Below, in pieces: positions 57,404 to 64,000 of a DNA stretch of 64,000 nucleotides. The position numbers were made by a program, and so were the translations under genes. Numbering within the stretch: position 1 is the stretch's first letter; the number at the start of each line of letters is the position of its first letter. The stretch lies in assembly GCA_031265765.1 (NCBI GenBank), contig JAISCE010000011.1, positions 56,851 through 120,850 of the forward strand, in the 5' to 3' direction. This DNA is from Azoarcus sp. Lineage in GTDB: Bacteria > Pseudomonadota > Gammaproteobacteria > Burkholderiales > Rhodocyclaceae. Below the pieces are notes generated by a model, which did no database searches, was not told the DNA's origin, and saw nothing but the letters and a program-made list of their open reading frames with translations.

Positions 57404-59374
57404 ATGAGCGATTACGCCGGGCGGCTTTCCCGTCTTTTTTCGCCGGATGGGCCGCTTGCCGCCGCGATTCCGGGATTTCGCGCCCGCGCGCAGCAGACTG
57501 AAATGGCCTTGCGCATCGGCGAGGCCATTACCGGCAATCGCGTACTGGTGGCCGAGGCCGGAACCGGGACGGGCAAGACCTTTGCCTATCTGGCCCCCGC
57601 GCTGCTTTCGGGCGGCAAGCTCATCGTGTCGACCGGCACCAAGACTTTGCAGGATCAGTTGTTCAACCGCGATTTGCCGATCGTGCGCGCCGCGCTCAAA
57701 GCGCCCGTCTCGATTGCCTTGCTCAAGGGACGAGCCAATTATGTCTGCTCTTATCACCTGGAACGCAATCGCCGCGACGGGCGCTTTCTCACCGCCCAGG
57801 ATGCGGCGGACATGCGCGCCATTGCCCGTTTCGCGCGGGTGACGCACAGCGGGGACAAAGCCGAATGCGCCGAAGTGCGCGAGGACTCCGGCGCATGGAT
57901 GGCGGCGGTCTCGACGCGGGACAACTGCCTCGGGCAAGACTGTCCCGGCGTCAAGGACTGTTTCGTGATGCAGGCGCGGCGCGCGGCGATGGATGCCGAT
58001 GTGGTGGTGGTGAACCATCATCTTTTTTTCGCCGATCTCATGTTGAAGGATGAAGGCATGGGCGAATTGCTGCCGAGTTGCAATACCGTGATCTTCGATG
58101 AGGCGCATCAATTGCCGGAAACCGCGAGCCTCTTTTTCGGCGATAGCGTGTCGACGGCGCAAGTGCTGGAATTGGCGCGCGATACCCGCTCCGAAACCGT
58201 GGCGGCGGCGCGCGATTGTGTACCGCTGATCGACGAGGCGCGCGCGCTGGAAAAAGCGGCAAAGGATTCGCGCCTGGTTTTCGGCGCGGAACCGGTGAAG
58301 TTTTCGGTGGCGCAGGCCATGCAGCGGGAAGCGTTCGATAAACAAATCGCGGCGCTGGCCGAAGCGATAGCCCGCTTTACCGCCATTCTCGAAACCCAGG
58401 CCGAACGCTCCGAGGGGCTGGCGAGTTGCCTGCGGCGCAGCCGGGAACTGGGGGAGCGGCTCGCCGACTGGCGCAAACCCGAGGAGCAGGGCGCGATTCG
58501 CTGGATCGAGGTTTTTTCGCACGCGCTGGTGCTCAATGCCACGCCGCTCGACGTGGCCGATGTATTCCGGCAGCAGTTCGCCGGGCATCCGCGCGCCTGG
58601 ATTTTTACGTCGGCGACATTGGCCATCGGTACCGATCTCGGGCACTACTGCCGGGAACTCGGACTGGCGGGGCTGGAGCCGCCGCCGCTGACCGGCGTCT
58701 GGGGCAGCCCTTTCGATTACGGCGAACAGGCGCTGCTTTACGCGCCCGCCGGCATGCCCAATCCCAATTCCCCGTTTTATGCCGAAGCCGTGGCGAAGAT
58801 CGCCTTGCCGTTGATCCGCGCCGCGCACGGACGGGCGTTCGTGCTCTGCACCTCACTCAAGGCGATGCGGCGCATCCATGAATTGCTTGCGGCGGCCTTG
58901 GCGCAGGACGAGGAAAAGCTGCCTCTGCTCTTGCAGGGGGAAGGTTCGCGCAGTGAACTGCTGGACCGTTTCCGCCGTCTCGGCAATGCCGTGCTGGTTG
59001 CAAGCCAGAGCTTTTGGGAAGGCGTCGACGTGCCGGGCGATGCCTTGTCGTTGGTCGTCATCGACAAACTGCCGTTCGCGCCGCCCGACGATCCAGTGCT
59101 CGCCGCCCGCGTCGAACACATGGAAAAGCAGGGCTTGAGTTCTTTTCTGCATCACCAGTTGCCGCGCGCCGTCATCAGCATGAAACAGGGCGCGGGGCGT
59201 CTCATCCGCAGCGAACACGACCGTGGCGTGCTGTGCATCTGCGACCCGAGGATGATCGACAAATCCTATGGCAAAGCAGTGTGGCGCAGCCTGCCGCCGA
59301 TGCGGCGCACCCGCGCCCTGGAAACGGCGGCGGCCTTTCTCGAAAACCTGCCGCCGCCGCGCACGGCAGCGTAA
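57404..59374 (+). CDS. ATP-dependent DNA helicase, DinG/YoaA family
   Basis: This 656-residue XPD-like 5'-3' helicase has Walker A EAGTGTGKT (51-59), four cysteines for a 4Fe-4S cluster (115, 175, 180, 186), the FDEAHQL box and the motif GAGRLIRSEHDRGVL. The length and motif set are closer to YoaA than to DinG. YoaA helps repair replication-blocking damage. ATG 57404 is preferred over an upstream ATG in the hydrolase gene. Confidence 0.92.
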   Translation: MSDYAGRLSRLFSPDGPLAAAIPGFRARAQQTEMALRIGEAITGNRVLVAEAGTGTGKTFAYLAPALLSGGKLIVSTGTKTLQDQLFNRDLPIVRAALKAPVSIALLKGRANYVCSYHLERNRRDGRFLTAQDAADMRAIARFARVTHSGDKAECAEVREDSGAWMAAVSTRDNCLGQDCPGVKDCFVMQARRAAMDADVVVVNHHLFFADLMLKDEGMGELLPSCNTVIFDEAHQLPETASLFFGDSVSTAQVLELARDTRSETVAAARDCVPLIDEARALEKAAKDSRLVFGAEPVKFSVAQAMQREAFDKQIAALAEAIARFTAILETQAERSEGLASCLRRSRELGERLADWRKPEEQGAIRWIEVFSHALVLNATPLDVADVFRQQFAGHPRAWIFTSATLAIGTDLGHYCRELGLAGLEPPPLTGVWGSPFDYGEQALLYAPAGMPNPNSPFYAEAVAKIALPLIRAAHGRAFVLCTSLKAMRRIHELLAAALAQDEEKLPLLLQGEGSRSELLDRFRRLGNAVLVASQSFWEGVDVPGDALSLVVIDKLPFAPPDDPVLAARVEHMEKQGLSSFLHHQLPRAVISMKQGAGRLIRSEHDRGVLCICDPRMIDKSYGKAVWRSLPPMRRTRALETAAAFLENLPPPRTAA

Positions 59375-59380
59375 ACGAAC

Positions 59381-59404
59381 GACGGCGTCCCGAAGGACGC
59401 CGTC
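59381..59404. terminator. Hairpin between convergent helicase and phasin genes
   Basis: GACGGCGTCC, loop CGAA, GGACGCCGTC: a perfect 10-bp stem. On the minus strand it is followed by GTTCGTTT, only moderately T-rich, so termination strength is uncertain. Confidence 0.6.
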
Positions 59405-59433
59405 ATGGTCATGGTCATGCTCGTCCCGCTTTC

Positions 59434-59958
59434 TTACTTGCTGCGGCTTTTGCCTGTGGTAGCCGGCACCTGTACCTGGGTGAAAGCCTGGAAGGCTTCA
59501 CTCGAAGCGCGAGTCAGTTGCTCGACCGCGGTACGGGTGGTATTCAGGGAGCCCTGGATGGCGCTCAATGTGCCCTGGTCGGCAATGGGCAGTCCCTTGA
59601 ACAGATTCTGGATGGCTCCGAGGACTTCCGCGCTGCTGGCGGTGATCTGTTCGCCGACAAGCTTGCTGACCTGGGATTGCGCCTTGGTAGCGACCTCGGC
59701 GATTTCACGCGCGCCGGCAAAAACCTTTTCGGCGGTGTTCTGCGCAAAACGGCTGCGTAGCTGCATGGCTTCCTGGGGGTCCTTGATGCTGCCGAGAGCC
59801 TTGGCGTTGTTGACGCCGTCCTCGAACAGCGATTTGGCGACGGCAACCTGGATCTCGATGACACGCTGCGTGTTTTCGATGGAGAGTTGCGCCAGTTGCA
59901 CGGCAGCTTCAAGTCCCTTCTTTTGAAGCTCGTTGATGTGTTCCGGTTTGGTTGCCAT
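59434..59958 (-). CDS. phaP: Phasin, polyhydroxyalkanoate granule protein
   Basis: This 174-residue protein is almost wholly helical and amphipathic with the phasin-2 pattern (QKKGLEAAVQLAQLSIENTQR, SRFAQNTAEK). Phasins coat polyhydroxyalkanoate granules and control their number and size. GAGGGATCAAT precedes the ATG. A strong promoter (60049-60077) gives its own transcript, in keeping with high expression. No phaC, phaA or phaB is in the window. Confidence 0.9.
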   Translation of the reverse strand: MATKPEHINELQKKGLEAAVQLAQLSIENTQRVIEIQVAVAKSLFEDGVNNAKALGSIKDPQEAMQLRSRFAQNTAEKVFAGAREIAEVATKAQSQVSKLVGEQITASSAEVLGAIQNLFKGLPIADQGTLSAIQGSLNTTRTAVEQLTRASSEAFQAFTQVQVPATTGKSRSK

Positions 59959-60048
59959 ATTGATCCCTCATTGTGTTGTAAGCGCGATGGCATGACTCTG
60001 GCATGCCGCATGGAAAAAGCACGGTACGGTTCCGGCAAACAGCCATTA

Positions 60049-60077
60049 ATTATGGATTCTGCCGGGATATAGTGCAA
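60049..60077 (-). promoter_or_regulatory. Sigma-70 promoter of the phasin gene
   Basis: On the minus strand TTGCAC (60077-60072), a 17-nt spacer and CATAAT (60054-60049), about 90 nt before the ATG. Confidence 0.7.
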
Positions 60078-60200
60078 GCGCCTATTTCTGACGAAACGGC
60101 TGTGTGACTTTTTTTGCAGAAGATTCAAGTAAATCGCGGCGAGCAAATCCTTTCCAGCCGGACGCCGGAAAGTGAAGCCCAGTGCGGGCAATGTGTTTCG

Positions 60201-62129
60201 CTATTTCTTTTTCGGATGTTTTCCCCATGCTTTCGCATGTTTTTTACCCGCGGATGTCCCCGGATGTTCGCTGCGCGGCGAGAAGGAGCGGGCGGATTCG
60301 TGGCCCTGGTGGCCGGCGGGTCGGGTGCGCGGCTTGCCGGACGGCCTTTCGTCGCGGCGCGGGCCGGATGCCTGGAATCGGCGCGCGGGCAGCGTCTCAT
60401 TCTTATCGAGCGGTCGGATGCCGAGCGGGCGATAGCGCACGAGGATGCGGCCGAGCGCGGCGAGCAGGTCGGCGGACAGGCTGGCGGGAAGCTCGATTGT
60501 GGAAAAGTCGTCGAAAAGATCGATCTGCCCGATGAAGCGGCCTTCGATGCCGCCCTCGTTGGCGAGCGCGCCCACGATCTCCTTTGGCGTGATGCCATGG
60601 TCGCGGCCAAGCGCGATCCGGTAACGCTGCAACTTGCTGTCGGTAAAAGCGCCGCGGCGGGTAAGGATTTCCTCGCGGCCGGGGCGCGGCGCGCGTTCGC
60701 GGGGCGCGCCGGTGGTGAAGATTTCTTCGCGCGGCGGCCTGTCGTAGCGCCGCGCCATGGAGACCGGTTCCGGCTGCGGGTTTTCTTCCCCGATTCTCAG
60801 CGGACGCTCGGCCTGGACGAGATAGGCCAACGCGGCGGCGATCTCGCGGGGGTCGAGATCGTTTTCTTCGATGATTTCGTCGATCACATCCACGAAAAAG
60901 CTTGGAGCCGCATCCGGATTGGCGAGTGTATCCAGCACTTTCTGTTTGAATTGGCTGATGCGCAGGGTGGAAACATCCTCGCGGCTGGGAAGCGCAATGG
61001 CTTCGATCGGCTGGCGAATGGCCCGCTCGATGGTCTTCAGCATGCGGCGTTCGCGCGGCGCGACAAAAAGAATCGCCACGCCCTCGCGTCCGGCCCGTCC
61101 GGTGCGACCGATACGATGAATATAGGCTTCGGTGTCGTAGGGGATGTCGTAGTTGATGACGTGGCTGATGCGCGGCACGTCGATGCCGCGCGCGGCGACA
61201 TCGGTAGCAACCACGATGTCGAGCGCGCCGTTTTTCAATTGCTCGATCGTGCGTTCCCGCAAACCTTGCGTCATGTTGCCATTGAGGGCGGCGGCGGCGT
61301 AGCCGCGCGCGGCGAGTTTGTCGGCCAGTTCTTCCGTGCCGATCTTCGTGCGCACGAAGACGATGGCGGCATCGAGCCTTTCCTCGGCATCGAGGATGCG
61401 GGTGAGGGCATCGAGCTTGTCGACGCCGCGTACCAGCCAGTGGCACTGGCGGATTTTCGCCACTGTCGACGTAGCGGCGCGGATGTGGATTTCCTCGGGT
61501 TCGCGCAGGTGACGGCGGGCGACCTCGCGGATCGCGGTGGGCATGGTGGCCGAGAAAAGCGCGGTCTGGCGGTTTTCCGGCGTGTGTTCGAGTATCCATT
61601 CGACATCGTCGATGAATCCCATGCGCAGCATCTCGTCACCTTCGTCGAGCACCAGCGTGGCGAGGCCGTCGAGCTTGAGGCTGCCGCGCTCGATGTGATC
61701 CATGACCCGTCCCGGCGTGCCGACGATGACCTGCGCGCCGCGCGCGAGTTGGCGCAGTTGTATCACCATGCTCTGTCCGCCGTAGATCGGCAGGACGTGG
61801 AAATCCCGCAGATGATGCGCATATTTGCCGAAAGCTTCGGCGACCTGGAGCGCGAGTTCGCGGGTCGGGGTGAGCACCAATGCTTGCGGACGGAGGGAGG
61901 AGAGATCGAGTCTGGCCAGGATCGGCAATGCGAAAGCGGCGGTTTTGCCGGTGCCGGTTTGCGCTTCGCCGAGCAGGTCGCGACCGGCGAGTAAATGGGG
62001 AATACAGGCGGCCTGGATTGGAGAAGGCGTTTCGTAGCCGACTTCGGCGAGCGTGGCGAGCAATTCGGCGGGCAGGCCCAGTTGCTCGAATGAAGGCGGC
62101 ATGGCGGGGAGGGAGGGGGTTTCGGTCAT
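60201..62129 (-). CDS. deaD: DEAD-box RNA helicase, DeaD/CsdA-like, with DEGD motif
   Basis: This 642-residue ATP-dependent RNA helicase acts in ribosome assembly and cold-shock mRNA unwinding. Motifs are AQTGTGKT (56-63), PTPTRELA-type TPTREL, TPGR, the Walker B D162-E-G-D165 in VLDEGDEMLRMGF, SAT, and HRIGRTGRAGR; the C-terminal DbpA-like RNA-binding domain (about 520-585) and basic tail are DeaD-like. Residue 3 of the DEAD box is Gly, from GGT at 61638-61640, instead of Ala. The frame is open upstream but MTETPSLPAMPPSFEQ is the natural start. A cold-shock gene lies just upstream on the same strand. Confidence 0.92.
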   Translation of the reverse strand: MTETPSLPAMPPSFEQLGLPAELLATLAEVGYETPSPIQAACIPHLLAGRDLLGEAQTGTGKTAAFALPILARLDLSSLRPQALVLTPTRELALQVAEAFGKYAHHLRDFHVLPIYGGQSMVIQLRQLARGAQVIVGTPGRVMDHIERGSLKLDGLATLVLDEGDEMLRMGFIDDVEWILEHTPENRQTALFSATMPTAIREVARRHLREPEEIHIRAATSTVAKIRQCHWLVRGVDKLDALTRILDAEERLDAAIVFVRTKIGTEELADKLAARGYAAAALNGNMTQGLRERTIEQLKNGALDIVVATDVAARGIDVPRISHVINYDIPYDTEAYIHRIGRTGRAGREGVAILFVAPRERRMLKTIERAIRQPIEAIALPSREDVSTLRISQFKQKVLDTLANPDAAPSFFVDVIDEIIEENDLDPREIAAALAYLVQAERPLRIGEENPQPEPVSMARRYDRPPREEIFTTGAPRERAPRPGREEILTRRGAFTDSKLQRYRIALGRDHGITPKEIVGALANEGGIEGRFIGQIDLFDDFSTIELPASLSADLLAALGRILVRYRPLGIRPLDKNETLPARRFQASGPRRDERPSGKPRTRPAGHQGHESARSFSPRSEHPGTSAGKKHAKAWGKHPKKK

Positions 62130-62195
62130 GATGGCGGACAGCGCATGGAGCGCGAGTAAAGCGGGAATATAAGGTTGTGCGGAATCCAGCGTCCG

Positions 62196-62231
62196 CAAAA
62201 AACAAAACGCGACCCGCGGGTCGCGTTTTGT
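62196..62231 (-). terminator. Intrinsic terminator of the cold-shock gene
   Basis: On the minus strand CAAAACGCGACC (62230-62219), loop CGCG, GGTCGCGTTTTG (62214-62203), then TTTTTT. A perfect 12-bp stem, 17 nt after the stop. Confidence 0.9.
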
Positions 62232-62247
62232 CCAGAATTTGCGCGGG

Positions 62248-62457
62248 TCAGAGCGGGCGAATGTTGGCCGCTTGCAGACCCTTGGGGCCGGATTTGACCT
62301 CGAATTCGACACGCTGGTTTTCAGCAAGGCTTTTGAAGCCATTGCCCTGGATTTCGCTGAAGTGGGCGAAAAGATCTTCGCCGCCCTGTTCCGGCGTGAT
62401 GAAGCCGAAGCCCTTGGCATCGTTGAACCATTTGACGGTTCCGGTTTGAGTGCTCAT
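62248..62457 (-). CDS. Cold-shock protein, CspA family
   Basis: This 69-residue single-stranded nucleic-acid-binding protein has RNP1 KGFGFIT and RNP2 DLFAHFS and the standard length. It melts RNA structure, a role that complements the adjacent DeaD helicase. ATG 62457 has AGGA upstream; the longer frame is not conserved. Not enough is visible to tell a cold-induced from a constitutive paralogue. Confidence 0.96.
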   Translation of the reverse strand: MSTQTGTVKWFNDAKGFGFITPEQGGEDLFAHFSEIQGNGFKSLAENQRVEFEVKSGPKGLQAANIRPL

Positions 62458-62771
62458 GTATGTTCCTGCGAGAAATACGGGTTGTTTGGTTGGGCATATG
62501 CCCGGATGGCCAGCGCGATCAAGAAACGTATCGAGGGAATCCAACCAGACAGTTCGCGCACGAACATGGAGGCACCACAGGGACAACGCTTGAATCGACT
62601 GCCGCGCCACAATACACGGTTTTTTACCCGGTGGCGCTTTTCGAGGAAGGAAATTTGTTGTTTTTTTTGCTGTGTGCGTAATTTCGTGTGCTCTGCATGC
62701 GGCGGCCCGAAGGCCCCGCGCAGCCGCTTACGGCGGGGCGCGGTGAAATCCCCGCGCCGATGCCGCGCGCT
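62458..62771. other. Gap between Rpn gene and cold-shock gene
   Basis: No gene is supported in this 314-nt stretch. The part nearest the cold-shock gene (62458-about 62610) is probably its mRNA leader: TATTGT on the minus strand (complement of 62609-62614) is a possible -10, giving a leader near 150 nt, like cspA leaders. A T8 tract lies at 62660-62670 on the plus strand. From 62736 on, the sequence is the start of the repeat shared with 63872-64000. Confidence 0.45.
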
Positions 62772-62864
62772 TCAATGCGGATTCGGCGGCGAACCCAATA
62801 CGTCCGTCAGGCTTGCCGCCTCCAGCACGGCGTCGGCCCAGGTTTCCAGTTGGGCGGCATCGGC
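62736..62864. repeat. Direct repeat copy 1 (end of Rpn gene and flank)
   Basis: These 129 bp recur at 63872-64000 at an offset of 1136 bp with a single mismatch visible (A at 62796 against G). The repeat covers the last 93 nt of the coding region and 36 nt beyond the stop, and runs out of the window in copy 2. It shows that two adjacent Rpn-family genes arose by tandem duplication. Confidence 0.92.
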
Positions 62865-63778
62865 CTGGCGCAGACGCGCCCGCGCCCACTCCGGCAAGGA
62901 GCCGAAGCGGCGCGCCAACTGGCGGGCGAGGACAGCCGCCTCGCCTTCCATACGCCCTTCTGTACGGCCTTCCATACGGCCTCGTTCCAGCCCCTTTTCC
63001 AGTCCTATCCGCTCCAGCCTTTCCGCTCCAGCCTTTCCGCAATAGTCATCATGTTTTCCTCATAACCGGGCAACTGTTGCGCCAACCGCTCGGCGAAAGC
63101 GCGAGGGTCGGCGGTGTCGCCCACTTGCAGCATGTAGTTCAGCAAGGCTTCCAGTTGCCCGCGGGTGGCGTTGCCGATCAGCAGCAAGTTTGCCATCGGC
63201 TCCAGCAATTCCAGCATGTCTCGCTGCCAGATGTGCTTCTGGACGAGTTCGAGCAGCGCGACCCGTTTGTGTCGCAGTATCTCATCGTCTGGCATGGCGG
63301 TCACGTCGACCAGTGGGAAGGGGGCGTTGTAAAGTTCGCCCGCCAGTCCGGGATCGGCGAAGCCGTCCAGCCAGCGGGTGCCATGCGGATAGGGGCGGAT
63401 CTGGCCATGGTAGAACAGGATGGGAATTACCAGCGGCAGCGTTTTGTGGCCCTTGTCCAGATGGTTTTGCATGGCAAGGATGCTGTAGCGCATCAGGCGG
63501 AAAGCCATCAGCCGGTCGGGTGTGCTCTGGTGCTCGACGATGCAGTAGATGTAGCCGTCGCCCTGGACGGTCTTGAGCGAATAGAGGATGTCGGAACAGG
63601 CAGCGCGCAGTTCGGGTTCGACGAAGGAGGCGGATTCCGGGCGCAGGGTGTCGAGGTTGCAGAGGGCGCGCAGCGGCCCGGGCAGGTGGATGTCCAGGAA
63701 GTCCCTTGCCGTCTCGGGATGGCCGAGGAAGGTCTTGAAAATGGCGTCATGGGGCGTGGCGGGGCGTATCATGCCCAT
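62772..63778 (-). pseudogene. Rpn-family nuclease/putative transposase with DUF4351 tail, frameshifted
   Basis: The 5' part (63778 to 63005, 257 codons) encodes a Rpn/YhgA-like PD-(D/E)XK nuclease domain: MIRPATPHDAIFKTFLGH, LDIHLP, then DILYSLKTVQGDGYIYCIVEHQS-type catalytic block split in evidence as DILYSL and YCIVEHQS. The frame stops early after MTIAERLERKGWSG. The remaining C-terminal part (M/GR-x-EG repeats and DUF4351, EAAVLARQLARRFGSL to SPPNPH, stop at 62772) continues in another frame. A 14-bp tandem duplication (63011-63038) causes the shift; removing one copy restores one frame of about 330 codons. In E. coli, Rpn proteins are DNA endonucleases that raise RecA-independent recombination. 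Either a pseudogene or a switchable gene. Confidence 0.85.
63011..63038. repeat. 14-bp tandem duplication causing the frameshift
   Basis: GCTCCAGCCTTTCC occurs twice without a gap (63011-63024, 63025-63038). Fourteen is not a multiple of three, so the extra copy shifts the reading frame of the Rpn gene. Confidence 0.95.
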
Positions 63779-63871
63779 AGAATAACAGGATTTCCCGTTC
63801 CGGAAAAGAATGTCATCCTGGAATACCCGTTTTCCGCCCCGAAAGCCGCGCGGCTCCGTCTTCGAGTGATC

Positions 63872-64000
63872 GGGCGCGGTGAAATCCCCGCGCCGATGCC
63901 GCGCGCTTCAATGCGGATTCGGCGGCGAGCCCAATACGTCCGTCAGGCTTGCCGCCTCCAGCACGGCGTCGGCCCAGGTTTCCAGTTGGGCGGCATCGGC
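63872..64000. repeat. Direct repeat copy 2
   Basis: Matches 62736-62864 with one mismatch seen, and continues past the window edge. Confidence 0.92.
63908..64000 (-). CDS. Second Rpn-family gene, C-terminal DUF4351 end only (cut by window edge)
   Basis: Thirty codons and the stop of a near-identical paralogue: ADAAQLETWADAVLEAAS and LTDVLGSPPNPH, the same ending as the broken copy at 62772. The 5' part lies beyond the window. It sits 129 nt upstream of the first copy on the same strand. Whether this copy is intact cannot be judged here. Confidence 0.85.
   Translation of the reverse strand, partial: ADAAQLETWADAVLEAASLTDVLGSPPNPH

Noticed and set aside
62736..64000. Insertion sequence at the right edge
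   Set aside because: Rpn proteins are called putative transposases, but there are no terminal inverted repeats or target duplications visible; the repeat is explained by tandem gene duplication.

Overview
This is a GC-rich stretch of chromosome from a betaproteobacterium, probably from the Rhodocyclales or a related group; that placement is inference from gene content and protein similarity as I recall it. It carries a complete six-gene Na+-translocating NADH:quinone reductase operon, a phasin (polyhydroxyalkanoate granules), a PEP-CTERM exported protein, Coq7-type ubiquinone synthesis, and families common in betaproteobacteria (DUF3683 oxidoreductase, DUF3579, CNP1-like, Gcr-type membrane protein, DUF3325/DUF3649). 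I see no rRNA, tRNA, CRISPR array or prophage. Most of the window is a tightly packed housekeeping chromosome with many 1-4 nt gene overlaps.

Layout. 1-971: end of a CDP-hexose (O-antigen) cluster, rfbG (cut by the window) and rfbF. 1347-4002: an ABC exporter-like operon with a DUF3299 protein, then a convergent lipoprotein made of three tandem repeats. 5250-5516: a promoter and terminator on the minus strand with no gene between them, a candidate small RNA. 5595-9883: accA and tilS, convergent with a FixL/FixJ-like two-component pair. 10181-16155: a 23S pseudouridine synthase, then proS-lytic transglycosylase on one strand and rppH-CNP1-coq7 on the other, and an OsmC protein. 16412-17462: a second candidate small RNA and a PEP-CTERM/DUF4114 gene behind a clear sigma-54 promoter. 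17548-21882: rsgA and the yajC-secD-secF operon. 21941-26014: uup and a large Gcr-family membrane protein. 26148-27761: promoter, S-adenosylhomocysteine riboswitch and ahcY. 27895-33814: ttcA, an FHA protein and a 1281-residue FAD/Fe-S oxidoreductase.

34008-41992 (all minus): TrpB-like enzyme, acyl-CoA thioesterase and nqrABCDEF. 42203-46113: clsB and an iron-type DUF3649-PepSY-DUF3325 cluster. 46441-50489: DUF3579, rpsT, acetate-type CoA transferase and a class I aminotransferase. 50576-59374: rne with a leader of about 400 nt, divergent from rluC, a HAD phosphatase, zapE, a hydrolase and a DinG/YoaA helicase. 59434-62457: phasin, deaD and a cold-shock protein. 62772-64000: a Rpn-type (PD-(D/E)XK) gene broken by a 14-bp tandem duplication, followed by the end of a near-identical second copy.

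The most unusual items are the two candidate small RNAs, the sigma-54 PEP-CTERM promoter, the DEGD (not DEAD) motif in the DeaD-like helicase, the perfect 23-bp palindrome upstream of rfbF, the repeats inside two membrane or exported proteins, and the tandem Rpn genes.
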